The notes: generated from the sequence alone by a model not told the origin. A DNA stretch of 64,000 bases from Leifsonia sp. CL147 (GCF_900114565.1 NZ_FOTM01000022.1:1-64000), one strand, 5' to 3'. Positions 26,031-34,670 are shown, counted from the first letter of the stretch. A program made the numbers and translations.

Positions 26031-26446
26031 CGCACGGCTACGATTGAGGGGGAGGGGCCGAAGGATCTCGCTCCCTCAGTCGTTTGCGCAATCGCGGTTC
26101 CGCCCTGAGTCGTGGTGGCAACTCAACTGGTGGCCGGGTTGCGGTGCCCACCCCCGCGACCAAATGGTCGACGCCCTTGTGCGCCATGGATCTGGCGATA
26201 TTCGACCTTCCAGCGCTATGTCGCGAAGCCGCCTTTGGCGGCGCTGTGTTTGCGCGTCTTGTTTGTCTTTCCGCCGGCCGATCGTAGCTCGTTCCCGGTT
26301 CTCCGTGCCGGGCTTTCGCGGCATACCTCCATCGTTTCGCCCGGTCCGGTATTCCACGGTCCCGGCACTGCGGCCCTTCTACTCGCTCTCGATCTCTCCG
26401 CCGGAAGGCAAACAAAAAGCCCAAATGAGACCGGTTGGTCTGGGAC
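26031..26446. other. Gap between GH30 and the IS256 element
   Basis: A G-rich/C-rich imperfect hairpin right after the GH30 stop (TGAGGGGGAG ... CTCCCTCA, 26047-26080) may terminate GH30. The rest holds only short frames with no credible ribosome site or family match. Composition suggests decayed mobile DNA. Confidence 0.5.
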
Positions 26447-27772
26447 GGGACTGTCGGATAAACGGTGGATCTGGTTCTGGCGTGACCGAGAGGTAAGGCA
26501 GTGACTGAAATGACCGAGATGATCGATCCTGTGACGGGAGAGATCATCGATCAGCAGAAGATCGCCGAGCAGCTGCTGGCGCAGGCGAAGGAGCAGGGCG
26601 TGAGCTTGGTCGGCCTGCAAGGCCTGTTGGGTGGGCTGACGAAGACGGTGCTGGAGACCCCGATCGAGCAGAGCTCACGGAGCACCTGCTATGAGAAGCA
26701 TCAGGCCAGCGATGGAGAGAACGCCCGTAACGGGACCAGGTCGAAGACGGTGCTCGCCCAGGTCGGTCCGGTGCAGATCGATGTTCCCTGGGACCGGGAT
26801 GGTTCCTTCCAGCCGCAGATCGTGAAGAAGCGGCAGCGCCGATTGGACGGGATCGATGAGATCGTGCTGTCGCTGACTGCCCGCGGCCTGACCACCGGAG
26901 AAGTAGCTGCGGCACTTCGGCGAGGTCTATGGTGCCGATGTCTCCAAGGACACCGTCTCGAAGATCACCGACAAGGTGATCGAGGAAATGACGGAATGGT
27001 CCAATCGACCGCTGGATCGCGTGTATCCGGTGATCTTCATCGACGCGATCGTGCTCAAGGTGCGTGACGGGCACCTTCGGCGTCACCACCGCAGGCGAAC
27101 GCGACATCCTCGGGATCTGGGCCGGCGACGGCGGTGAAGGGGCGAAGTTCTGGCTCGGCATGCTCCGAGATCAAGAACCGTGGTGTCGAAGACCTGTGCA
27201 TTCTCGTCTGCGACGGGTTCAAGGGCTTGCCGGAGTCGATCACCACGGTGTGGGAGTACGCGATCGTGCAGACCTGCGTCATCCATGTGATGCGCTACAC
27301 GTTCAAGTTCGCGTCCCGGAAGCACTGGGATCAGATCGCCCGCGACCTAAAACCGGTCTATACGGCACCGACCGAGGCGGCCGCCCGTGCCAGATTTCAG
27401 GAGTTCGCTGAAAGCGGGCGAACATGTATCCCACCACGATCGGGAAGCTGTGGGAGAACGCGTGGAACGAGTTCATCCCGTTCCTGGACCACGACGTCGA
27501 GATCAGACGCATCATCCGCTCGACCAACGCGATCGAGTCACTCAACGCCCGATACCGGCGCGCGGTGCGAGCGCGCGGGCACTTCCCGAACGACGCCGCC
27601 CAGCCCTGAAGTGCTTGTACTTGGTGACGCGCTCGCTTGACCCCACCGGGGCGCGCCCGGGCACGCTGGGTGACGAGGTGGAAGCGCGCCCTGAACGCCT
27701 TCGCGATCACCTTCGAAGGCCGAATCAACTAACCATGCGCCAGGCCAGAGCCACCGTTAATCTGAGAGACCC
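26447..27772 (+). mobile_element. IS256-family element with terminal inverted repeats (decayed)
   Basis: The left end GGGACTGTCGGATAAACGGT (26447 on) matches the reverse complement of the right end CCACCGTTAATCTGAGAGACCC (27751-27772) at 18 of 22 positions. This gives a 1,326-bp element, normal for IS256. No 8-9-bp target duplication is visible. The right end lies four bases from the stop codon of an SMR pump gene. The single transposase gene inside is frameshifted. Confidence 0.85.
26501..27732 (+). pseudogene. IS256-family transposase, multiply frameshifted
   Basis: Pieces of one Mutator-type transposase follow one another in changing frames: MTEMTEMIDPVTGEIIDQQK to GLTTGEVAAALR, then VYGADVSKDTVSKITDKVIE and VIFIDAIVLKVRDG (first Asp), then TTAGERDILGIWAGDGGEGA, LVCDGFKGLPESITTVWEY (second Asp), and finally RSTNAIESLNARYRR (Glu) to the stop at 27732. 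The short stretch expected between VRDG and the next block is missing. All three catalytic acids are still encoded, but four or more frame changes make it non-functional. Confidence 0.85.
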
Positions 27773-27776
27773 CCAG

Positions 27777-28097
27777 CTAGCGCACGCTGCCCAATTCGAC
27801 AAGCAGCACGCCACCCATGATCAAGACGATGCCGGCGCTCATAATTAACGTAAGAGGTTCCTTGAAGATCAGTCTGCTCAACACGGATGTGATCGCGACG
27901 CCCGATGCGGCCCAGATGCCATACGCGATGCCGATGCCGATGCCGTGCGAGAGTGCGGATGAGAGCAGTGCGAATGCGGCGAGATAGCCGACGGTGACCG
28001 GAATGTACCACTTCCAGTTGGCGCTGATAGCGGCACGCAGCGAGATGGTCGCACCGACCTCGGTAGCGATGGCGCCGACCAGGAACAGCCATGCCAT
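27777..28097 (-). CDS. Small multidrug resistance (SMR) pump subunit B
   Basis: A 106-residue membrane protein with four hydrophobic helices, the SMR size. The conserved Glu in helix 1 is in LVGAIATEVGATISL, and the family signatures YGIWAASGVAIT and KEPLTLIMSAGIVLIMGGV are present. SMR proteins are proton-coupled antiporters for cationic compounds. Its ATG overlaps the stop of the companion SMR gene by four bases (ATGA), so they likely form a hetero-oligomeric pair of the EbrAB/YkkCD type. The IS256 right end lies directly behind its stop codon. Confidence 0.9.
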   Translation of the reverse strand: MAWLFLVGAIATEVGATISLRAAISANWKWYIPVTVGYLAAFALLSSALSHGIGIGIAYGIWAASGVAITSVLSRLIFKEPLTLIMSAGIVLIMGGVLLVELGSVR

Positions 28098-28459
28098 CAC
28101 TGCGCCTCTCCTTCGCCGGTCCCTTTCCGACCCGGCTGCGCACGCTGCGCGCCGAGTTCCACGATCAAAACACCGCCAATGATGAGCGCCAGGCCGGTCA
28201 TCATGACGGGTGTGATCGGTTCGTGGAAGATCGCCGCAGCGAGCAACGCCGTCAGAGCCACACCGAGCGCGCCCCAGATTCCGTATGCCACGCCCAGCCC
28301 CATGCCGCCACGCAGGGACAACGAGATGAATGTGAAGGCCGCAAGATAGCCAGCGACGACGAGTGCGTACCAAAGTGGCTGTGTCAATGCCCCCTTCAGA
28401 GAGAGTGATGCCATCACTTCGCTGGCAATTGCGGCTCCCAGCATGATCCATTTGTTCAT
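28097..28459 (-). CDS. Small multidrug resistance (SMR) pump subunit A
   Basis: A 120-residue SMR protein: four helices, the conserved Glu in AAIASEVMASLSL, YGIWGALGVALTALLAA and HEPITPVMMTGLALIIGGV. The C-terminal tail (AQPGRKGTGEGEAQ) is longer than in its partner. It is encoded three bases after the TetR gene and overlaps the second SMR gene. Paired SMRs with opposite membrane orientation export quaternary amines or small metabolites such as guanidinium derivatives; the substrate cannot be read here. Confidence 0.9.
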   Translation of the reverse strand: MNKWIMLGAAIASEVMASLSLKGALTQPLWYALVVAGYLAAFTFISLSLRGGMGLGVAYGIWGALGVALTALLAAAIFHEPITPVMMTGLALIIGGVLIVELGAQRAQPGRKGTGEGEAQ

Positions 28460-28462
28460 TCG

Positions 28463-28993
28463 TCAGCCTTTCAGCAGCCCTTTGGCGACGCGCAATACGC
28501 GTTGGCGATCCGTTCGGTCAGGGGTGAAGACGTTAGTCGCGCTGGCGAACCATGCGCCGTCGGCCAGCAGGCGTGCGGCAAGTGTGCGGCCCCGTTCGGA
28601 TGGCGACATGCTCTCGGGCAACGCCACCCAGGGTGCCATGCGGCTTGCCCATCGCCGCGACAACGGTTCACGCAAACGAGGGTCGGAGAGCATCACAATG
28701 TCGGTCTCATCGAAGTCAGTGGTCAGTGCGAACTCGAGGTAGGCGAGCATGCGATCCTGAACGCTGGCATCCTCGACGGGTCGGCCCAGCTGGCCCTCGA
28801 GGCAACGCGCCCAGCCTTCGACGACGTGATCGACGAGCGCAAGCATCAACTCTTGTTTAGTTGGGAAGTAGTACATCAATCCCGGCTTCGTAAGCCCGGC
28901 CCGGCGGGCCGCGGATTCAAGCGAGATCGCTTCGCCGGCCCGCAGGAGCGCCAGCGCGCAGTCGAGTATTCGCGTTCGCGTCTCTGACTTCAC
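28463..28993 (-). CDS. TetR-family regulator of the SMR pump
   Basis: A 176-residue TetR-type repressor with the N-terminal helix-turn-helix SLESAARRAGLTKPGLMYYF followed by PTKQELMLALVDHV and an all-helical ligand domain. It is the first gene of a three-gene operon with two SMR subunits. A 20-bp near-palindrome directly upstream of its start is its likely operator. Ligand-induced release from this site would turn on both pump genes and the repressor itself. Confidence 0.9.
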   Translation of the reverse strand: MKSETRTRILDCALALLRAGEAISLESAARRAGLTKPGLMYYFPTKQELMLALVDHVVEGWARCLEGQLGRPVEDASVQDRMLAYLEFALTTDFDETDIVMLSDPRLREPLSRRWASRMAPWVALPESMSPSERGRTLAARLLADGAWFASATNVFTPDRTDRQRVLRVAKGLLKG

Positions 28994-29001
28994 ATGACGA
29001 C

Positions 29002-29021
29002 TTTACCATCCGGAAGGTAAA
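29002..29021. promoter_or_regulatory. TetR operator candidate
   Basis: TTTACCATCCGGAAGGTAAA is a 20-bp palindrome with one mismatched pair, eight bases upstream of the TetR start codon. Size, symmetry and position are those of a TetR-family operator. Confidence 0.75.
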
Positions 29022-29068
29022 AAACGCGGTTTCATGATGCCGACTCTCAGGCCATGCCGCACAGCCCG

Positions 29069-29800
29069 TCAGCCGAGGTGGCCGGTGAAACCGGCTAGCC
29101 GGGTGGAAAGGCTCAGGAGGCGGGAGCGGTGTTGAGTTCGCGTCTCATTCCACTCGTCGATTCGTCGACCGGTGAAGATCGCAGCAGACCCGATGTAGCG
29201 GATCGGTTCGGCCTCCCAGTTGCGCGGATGACGTCGAACGCAGGGAAGGTCGGTCATTTCTGTTGAGCGTTCCAGAATCAAGTCGCGAAGCGTGGCGAGG
29301 GGCGTTTCGCCTCGCGGAAGGCAGATTCGGTCCTCCTCCGTGTAGTTGACGTTGATGGCATCAGTGCTGGATAGCGCTTCACCGATCACGTCGAGAATCC
29401 CAGTGTCCCTTGGACCGGCCAGCTGCGACAGGGCTGCGCCAAGACCCTTCGCTAATGAAGACGACGTCTTCGAGCGCCGGGCACTCGCTTCGCACCGACT
29501 CGATCATGTCGGAGTAGCTCGTTCCCTTGAACTCCGGGACGGCGACCATGGTTCGCAGTCCCGACTGCTGTAGGACGAAAGCAAGTTCGTGCGAACGATA
29601 GCAGGGGTTAATGTTTAAGAGGATGGCGCCGATGCGCGCTGTCGCATATTGGACGAATACCCATTCGGCGCAATTCGGGGCCCAGATCCCGATTCGATCA
29701 ACGTTGTGACGCCGAGCTCGAGAAGCCCAAGGGCAACAATATCGACCTCGTTCGCTATCTGAGCTGATCGCGAGAGGCGACACCTGAGGCGGACGGGGTT
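29069..29800 (-). pseudogene. AMP-dependent acyl-CoA synthetase, decayed N-terminal half
   Basis: Minus-strand pieces in several frames match the start of the AMP-ligase fold: ANEVDIVALGLLELGV, then RIGIWAPNCAEWVFVQYATA with RIGAILLNINPCYRSHELAF, then SDMIESVRSECPALEDVVFI, then LSSTDAINVNYT, where the AMP-binding P-loop (usually YTSGTTGFPKG) is garbled. Nothing of the C-terminal half is seen. Frameshifts and the damaged P-loop show it is dead. The remaining DNA up to the IS481 gene (29801-29991) has no gene. Confidence 0.7.
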
Positions 29801-29991
29801 GGCCGTACACCGCCGGCACCTACGCGCTCGGCTGCTACCTGGCGGTGGTGGGATGACTCGCGCCGGCATTCCCCTCAAGTGTGCCTGGCCGTCGGGTCTC
29901 GAGTGCGCGCTCCAGTTGAGCTGGGCTGCAGTGCCGATGCCCCGGTTTGCTGCAGCCCCGGGGTAATCGTGGAGACCGACTGCTCAGTCGC

Positions 29992-31242
29992 CTAGACGCA
30001 CGCCAATAATCGATCTGACACTGGGGGGATCTTGCGAGGCCCACGCGGTCCTCGAGGGTTGCCGCTGCCGACGTATTTGGTGCCCGGCTCGGGCCAGGGA
30101 TACTCGGCCAGGAGCGTCCCATCGGCGTCGAAGATCAGCAGTCGGTCGTCTTCCTCGACCCGATAGGCGGTGCTTCCGGCGAGGGTTCGGCTGACCTGGA
30201 ACTTGGTGCCGCGGGCATAGACGGTGCCGTTGTCGTGGATCCGGGTCATTCGGACACCCTCGTCCTCGACCGGGGATGCCGGCTGCGGGAGGGGCCTGGG
30301 CGGCTCGACCACTGGTGTCGCCGCCCAGGCCGACGCCGGGGTGACCCGACCGGGCAAGCCTTGGTGCGGCCGCTCGGTGTTATAGATGACATCGAACGCG
30401 TCGACCTGGGTCTGCAGCTGCTCCAGGGTCTCGGCCAGTGGTTGCTTGTCTAGGAACCGGAACAGGGTCTGGTGGAACCGCTCATTCTTGCCTTGTGTGG
30501 TCGGCTTGCCGGGCTTGCCGGTGATCGGGTCGACACCGAGCGAGCGCACGTAGGCGACCAGCTGGCCCAGCATTCCGCGCCGGGACGGGTTCAACGCGGC
30601 CCCGTTGTCACTGAGCAGCCGTTGCGGGACACCGTGTGCTGCGATGCCTTTGCTGACCACGGCGATCGCGCCTTCGGAGGTCTCACCCCAGGACACGTGA
30701 GAGGCGACCGCGAGCCGCGAGTGGTCGTCCACGAGCTGGAAGATCACACACTTGCGCCCACCGCTGAGGACGTATTCGGTGGCGTCCAGCTGCCAGCACG
30801 CGTTCGGCGCCGGATAGACGAACCGGCGATACGCCGCGCGCGGTTTCTTCTTCGGCTCCAGGCGGGCAACACCCTGCTGACGGAAGATCCGCGCCAACGA
30901 CGCGATGGCCGGCACCGGCGACATCCCGAGGGCGCGCATCTTGTCGTGCACGCTGATCGGGCCGTGATCCAGCCCGGACGCCTCCAACGCGGCCCGCACA
31001 CCGAGCGCTTGCTGGACCACCTCATCCGTGACCCTCGACGGGCTGGTGTTCGGGCGCCGTGAGCGCGGCTCCAACGCCGCCGCCGGCCCATCCGTCGCGG
31101 CCCGTCTCCGGATCGCGTAGAACGTCTCCCGCGAGATCCCGTGCTCCGCACAGAACGTGCTCACCGCTCCCCGCGGCGCATCCGGCGGCCACTGAACGAT
31201 CGCGAGACGGACACGAGGATCAACGGGCTCAACACGACTCAT
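29992..31242 (-). CDS. IS481-family transposase
   Basis: A 416-residue DDE transposase. The N-terminal helix-turn-helix region (FCAEHGISRETFYAIRRR, GPAAALEPRSRRP) precedes the integrase core with the first Asp in CWQLDATEYVL, the second in RLLSDNGAALN and the Glu in TQGKNERFHQTLFRFL; FDVIYNTERPHQGLPG then closes the core. A C-terminal beta-rich domain (TVYARGTKFQVSRTL) is typical of IS481. The frame is uninterrupted with all catalytic residues, so this is the only apparently functional transposase in the left accessory region. It cuts into the region next to the tRNA cluster. Confidence 0.92.
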   Translation of the reverse strand: MSRVEPVDPRVRLAIVQWPPDAPRGAVSTFCAEHGISRETFYAIRRRAATDGPAAALEPRSRRPNTSPSRVTDEVVQQALGVRAALEASGLDHGPISVHDKMRALGMSPVPAIASLARIFRQQGVARLEPKKKPRAAYRRFVYPAPNACWQLDATEYVLSGGRKCVIFQLVDDHSRLAVASHVSWGETSEGAIAVVSKGIAAHGVPQRLLSDNGAALNPSRRGMLGQLVAYVRSLGVDPITGKPGKPTTQGKNERFHQTLFRFLDKQPLAETLEQLQTQVDAFDVIYNTERPHQGLPGRVTPASAWAATPVVEPPRPLPQPASPVEDEGVRMTRIHDNGTVYARGTKFQVSRTLAGSTAYRVEEDDRLLIFDADGTLLAEYPWPEPGTKYVGSGNPRGPRGPRKIPPVSDRLLACV

Positions 31243-31322
31243 CCCTCAAACATCGAGGAGAAGTGTCAGGACCAAACACCGCGGAAGTGTCAGAGATCTA
31301 TTGATTCACAACTGTCAGAGAT
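29992..31322 (-). mobile_element. IS481-type element
   Basis: The transposase gene occupies nearly the whole element. The sequence GTGTCAGA appears at both sides: within the last codons (about 30024 reading down) and at 31289-31296, with further TGTCAG copies at 31268 and 31313 on the right side. Such repeated TGTCAG termini are usual for IS481 relatives. The exact ends, particularly on the left, could not be fixed and no target duplication was seen. Confidence 0.55.
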
Positions 31323-31357
31323 GTCCTGAGACATAACACTGCCTCTAGGAGCCAACA

Positions 31358-31394
31358 AAAACCCCCCGGATTCCTTATGGGACCGGGGGTTTTC
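31358..31394 (-). terminator. Terminator after the tRNA cluster
   Basis: AAAACCCCC(C)GG and CCGGGGGTTTT form a strong G/C stem flanked by A and T runs, so it can act in both directions. It lies directly downstream of tRNA-Phe on the minus strand. Confidence 0.85.
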
Positions 31395-31396
31395 TC

Positions 31397-31472
31397 TGGT
31401 GGCTCCGACCGGCATCGATCCGGTGACCTTTCGATTTTCAGTCGAACGCTCTACCAACTGAGCTACAGAGCC
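31397..31472 (-). tRNA. tRNA-Phe (GAA)
   Basis: A 76-nt cloverleaf with encoded CCA. Acceptor GGCTCTG pairs with CGGAGCC; the D arm is GCTCAGTTGGTAGAGC; the anticodon stem TTCGA/TCGAA holds loop CTGAAAA with anticodon GAA. The T stem is ACCGG/CCGGT with loop ATCGATG, so position 54 is A instead of the usual T. It is the last tRNA of a Glu-Asp-Phe cluster, and its 3' end borders the accessory region. Confidence 0.95.
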
Positions 31473-31532
31473 GTGCCGCCGGAGCGGCGTGCCGCCGAGG
31501 CGGCTGGCGGCGGCGAACCGCTGCCATAGACG

Positions 31533-31558
31533 GAAGCCCTTCCGTGTGGAAGGGCTTC
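31533..31558. terminator. Hairpin between tRNA-Asp and tRNA-Phe
   Basis: GAAGCCCTTCC-gtgt-GGAAGGGCTTC is a perfect 11-bp stem with a 4-base loop, 7 bp from tRNA-Asp. It may attenuate transcription between the tRNAs or be a processing signal. Confidence 0.7.
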
Positions 31559-31564
31559 TCGCCG

Positions 31565-31641
31565 TGGCGACCCTGACGGGACTTGAACCCGCGACCTCCG
31601 CCGTGACAGGGCGGCACGCTAACCAACTGCGCTACAGGGCC
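31565..31641 (-). tRNA. tRNA-Asp (GTC)
   Basis: A 77-nt cloverleaf with encoded CCA and discriminator G. Acceptor GGCCCTG pairs with CAGGGTC (one G-T pair), anticodon loop CTGTCAC with GTC, T loop TTCAAGT. Confidence 0.95.
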
Positions 31642-31682
31642 TTAGTGTGTTGCTCTTGAATTGTAGTGGACGCCGTTGGACG

Positions 31683-31755
31683 TGACCCCAACGGGATTCG
31701 AACCCGTGCTACCGCCGTGAAAGGGCGGCGTCCTAGGCCGCTAAACGATGGGGCC
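31683..31755 (-). tRNA. tRNA-Glu (TTC)
   Basis: A 73-nt cloverleaf, CCA not encoded. Acceptor GGCCCCA pairs with TGGGGTC; anticodon loop CTTTCAC with TTC; T loop TTCGAAT; discriminator A. It is the first gene of the tRNA cluster. Confidence 0.95.
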
Positions 31756-32104
31756 GGATCGTCCCGAATTGCTTTCGCTCTCCGATGACCACCGACGCAC
31801 AAGCATACGGAAGAGCTGCCGGGAATGCCAATCGGGTCCGGATCCCGGGCGGGTCGCGCGTCGCGCAGGCCCGTTCGGTTCGCGCAACGCCCTGGGGAAA
31901 TCCGCGATGGCCGGGATGCGTGCGCATAGTGTGCGGAGAAGGCGATCCCCCGATCGTCCGGTTCGCACGCCGCCCCCGACGCAATTCCGGCCATCCCGAA
32001 GGGGTGCTCGGAAGGCACGTTGGTACAGTAAGCCCTGTTGACGAAGGGGCCCGTGTGACCAGCGTGACCCCTGTGGATGCGGAAGCGAGCGGGCCGAGAA
32101 CACC
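31756..32104. other. Intergenic region upstream of tRNA-Glu and the M23 gene
   Basis: About 350 bp between divergent transcription units with no credible gene. It must hold the tRNA cluster promoter (minus strand) and the promoter of the M23 gene; TACAGT at 32024-32029 is a possible -10 for the latter. No riboswitch-like fold was recognised. Confidence 0.5.
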
Positions 32105-33382
32105 ATGAGACGCGATACGAGCAGCCGAGCGGCTCTCCCGACGACACGGGGTGGTTCTCGGCGTCTGACCCTCCGCGGTGCCTTGGCGATCGCGGCGGTG
32201 GCCCTGGTGACGGCCGTCGGCGCCGTGGCCGCCCCGGCCTACGCAGACAGCTATCCCTCCTGGCAGGACGTCCAGAACGCGAAGGCCAACGAGGCGGCGG
32301 CCAGTGCGCAGGTGGACCGCATCAACGGCCTCATCGCTCAGGTCAAGCAGGAGGTCGCGGACACCCAGGCCGCAGCGGTGAAGCGCGGTCAGGAGTTGGA
32401 GGCCGCCCAGGCAGCTCTCGACGACGCGACGATCAAGGCCGCCGATCTGGAGTCACAGGCGGCGGCCAGCAAGAAGAAGGCCGACGATGCGACCGCTCAG
32501 GCGGGCCGGCTGGCCGCTCAGCTGTATCGCACGGGTGGCAGCAACCTGAGCGCGAACCTGTTCCTGAGCGGCAACAACGCCACCTCGACCAGTCCCGACA
32601 AGCTCCTGGCGAACCTCGGCAGCATGTCGAAGCTCGTGGAGCAGTCCGACAAGGTCTACACCGAGGCGACGACCGCGCAGAACACGGCGAAGGGGCTCTC
32701 CGCCCAGGCGGACGTCGCCAAGGCCGAGCGCGACCGCCTCCGGGTCGCCGCCGAAGCTGCGATGCAAGCCGCGATCCAGGCCGCGAAGGCGGCGCAGGAC
32801 AAGCTCGCCGAGCAGCAGAAGCAGATCGTCGTGATGCAGGCGCAACTCGCCGCGCTCAAGGACAGCACCGCGAAGACGGTGGCCGGCTACGAGGCGGGCG
32901 TGGCCGCCGCTGCGGCCGCGGCTGCGGCTCGCGGCTCCGGCGGTCTCCCCGGCGGAACGGTCGGCCCGCAGGGCTGGGCGGTTCCCGCAACCGGGCCGAT
33001 CACCGACGGCTTCGGACCTCGGCCGTCGCCGGGCGGCGGCATCGGAAGCACCTACCACCTGGGCATCGACATCGGCGCCGCGTGCAACTCCCCCATCTAC
33101 GCGGCCCACGACGGCACGGTCATCTACGCCGGCCCGAACGGCAGCTACGGCAACTTCGTGCTCCTCGACAACGGCGGCGGGATCGACACCGGCTACGCCC
33201 ACATCCGCGACGGCGGCATCATGGTCGGCATCGGCCAGCACGTCGGCGCGGGCCAGCCGATCGCGCGCGTCGGGACGACCGGCGCCTCCACCGGCTGCCA
33301 CCTCCATTTCGAGGTGCGCATCAACGGCGTCAAGATCGACGGCATTCCGTTCATGAGAGACAGGCAGGCTCCCCTTGGCTAA
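32105..33382 (+). CDS. Secreted M23 peptidase with coiled-coil module
   Basis: A 425-residue exported murein hydrolase. Signal peptide to about residue 47 (APAYA-D), then a long alanine-rich coiled coil (about 52-270, opening YPSWQDVQNAKAN and containing NLGSMSKLVEQSDKVYTEAT), then a C-terminal M23 (lysostaphin-type) domain. Zinc ligands are His318 and Asp322 in YHLGIDIG and His401 in GCHLHFEV; His366 in YAHI is the second catalytic His. Such enzymes cut peptidoglycan cross-links during division or growth, and the coiled coil usually mediates regulation. It overlaps the next gene by eight bases, and that gene's coiled coil is clearly homologous. Confidence 0.9.
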   Translation: MRRDTSSRAALPTTRGGSRRLTLRGALAIAAVALVTAVGAVAAPAYADSYPSWQDVQNAKANEAAASAQVDRINGLIAQVKQEVADTQAAAVKRGQELEAAQAALDDATIKAADLESQAAASKKKADDATAQAGRLAAQLYRTGGSNLSANLFLSGNNATSTSPDKLLANLGSMSKLVEQSDKVYTEATTAQNTAKGLSAQADVAKAERDRLRVAAEAAMQAAIQAAKAAQDKLAEQQKQIVVMQAQLAALKDSTAKTVAGYEAGVAAAAAAAAARGSGGLPGGTVGPQGWAVPATGPITDGFGPRPSPGGGIGSTYHLGIDIGAACNSPIYAAHDGTVIYAGPNGSYGNFVLLDNGGGIDTGYAHIRDGGIMVGIGQHVGAGQPIARVGTTGASTGCHLHFEVRINGVKIDGIPFMRDRQAPLG

Positions 33383-34670
33383 CGAGAACGAGAAGACCCG
33401 CGTCCGCCCGGGCCTCGCCATCGGCGCGGGCGTCATGGGAGCGGTCACCGCATCCATCGGCATCGTCGCTCCGGCGCAGGCGGTCGACTATCCGTCGTGG
33501 AACGACGTGCAGCAGGCGAAGAACAACGTCGCCAACCAGCAGGCGATGATCGACAACATCACCACGCTCATCGGCAACCTGCAGTCCAACGTGGATGCTG
33601 CCCGCATCGCCTCCGAAAAGGCAGCCGAGGCGTACTTCCAGGCCAAGAACGCGCTCGCGGCCGCGTCGGCGAAGGCGGACGACCTCCAGAAGCAGGCCGG
33701 CGCCGCCGCCGAGAAGGCGAAGACCTCCAAGATGCGTGCCGGGCTCCTGGCGTCGCATCTCGCCAAGTCCGGTGGGGGAGACGTCACCACCGACCTCATG
33801 CTGAAGGGCGGCGGCTCCGGCTCCGCCGCGGACAAGCTGCTGTTCCAGCTCGGCACGATGAGCAAGCTGACGGAGCAGTCCAAGGCCGTGTACGACCAGG
33901 CGACCAAGGACAAGAACACGGCGGATGCGCTGACGGCGCAGGCGAAGGTCGCCAAGACCGAGCGCGAGACCCTGTCGGCAGCGGCCGACAAGGCGCTCAA
34001 GGCGGCTCAGGATGCGCAGGGGCAGGCGCAGGCGGCCCTCGCCACCCAGCAGCAGAAGTCCACCGAGCTCGTCGCCCAGCTCGCAACGCTCAAGAACACG
34101 TCGGCGCAGACCGAGGCCGCCTACCTCCAGGGTGAGCAGATCAAGGCTCAGCAGGAGGCGGCGCGGAAGGCTGCCGAAGCGGCGGCGGCCGCGGCAGCAG
34201 CGGCGGCAGCGGCGGCACATCCGCCGGCATCCTCCGGCGGCTCGGCGCCGACCGGCGGTGGAGGCGGGGGTGCCGCACCCGCTGCTCCGAACGGCAACAT
34301 CGTCGAGACGGCGCTCTCGTACGCGTACGCCCAGCTCGGCAAGCCGTACATCTTCGGCGGAGAGGGCCCGGTCGGCTACGACTGCTCGGGGCTCACGATG
34401 AAGTCGTACGCCTATGCCGGCGTCTACATCGGCTCGCACTCGGTGAACGACCAGTACTTCACGGCGGCGAACCGTGGCCAGCTGGTGCCCTACGGTGCCA
34501 AGCAGCCGGGAGACCTGATCTTCTGGGGCGATGCTCCCGGCGACTTCTACCACGTCGGCATCTACATCGGCGACGGCCGCATGATCGCTGCGCCCACCGA
34601 GGGCGACGTGGTCAAGACCCAGTCCGTCTGGGGCTCTCCCTGGGGCATGGTCGCGCGCCCCAGCGCCTGA
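33375..34670 (+). CDS. Secreted NlpC/P60 endopeptidase with coiled-coil module
   Basis: A 431-residue exported cell-wall hydrolase. Signal peptide to about residue 36 (APAQA), coiled-coil module (about 40-245) opening YPSWNDVQQAKNN and containing QLGTMSKLTEQSKAVYDQAT as in the upstream M23 protein, an Ala-rich then Gly/Pro-rich linker (246-300), and an NlpC/P60 domain with Cys337 in GYDCSGLTMKSY and His393 in DFYHVGIYIGDG. RipA-type members cut D-glutamyl-diaminopimelate bonds at the septum. The start is a TTG at 33375 inside the end of the M23 gene, chosen because it gives a full signal peptide; coupling to the upstream gene is likely. Confidence 0.88.
   Translation: MANENEKTRVRPGLAIGAGVMGAVTASIGIVAPAQAVDYPSWNDVQQAKNNVANQQAMIDNITTLIGNLQSNVDAARIASEKAAEAYFQAKNALAAASAKADDLQKQAGAAAEKAKTSKMRAGLLASHLAKSGGGDVTTDLMLKGGGSGSAADKLLFQLGTMSKLTEQSKAVYDQATKDKNTADALTAQAKVAKTERETLSAAADKALKAAQDAQGQAQAALATQQQKSTELVAQLATLKNTSAQTEAAYLQGEQIKAQQEAARKAAEAAAAAAAAAAAAAHPPASSGGSAPTGGGGGGAAPAAPNGNIVETALSYAYAQLGKPYIFGGEGPVGYDCSGLTMKSYAYAGVYIGSHSVNDQYFTAANRGQLVPYGAKQPGDLIFWGDAPGDFYHVGIYIGDGRMIAAPTEGDVVKTQSVWGSPWGMVARPSA

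Noticed and set aside
26076-26357. 93-codon minus-strand frame beginning MPRKPGTENRERATIGR
   Set aside because: GGAGGT lies directly against the ATG with no spacing, there is no recognisable domain, and the frame overlaps decayed DNA next to an IS.
1-27772. Composite transposon bounded by two IS256 elements
   Set aside because: The IS256-type proteins at the two ends differ clearly in sequence, and the right one is dead, so they do not make a matching pair.
27720-28100. Guanidine or other riboswitch controlling the SMR genes
   Set aside because: The three genes are packed without a leader (3-base gap and a 4-base overlap) and the TetR gene has its own palindromic operator; no conserved riboswitch core was seen.
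31756-32104. Attachment-site duplicate of tRNA-Phe or tRNA-Glu
   Set aside because: No repeat of either tRNA 3' end was found here or elsewhere in the window by eye.
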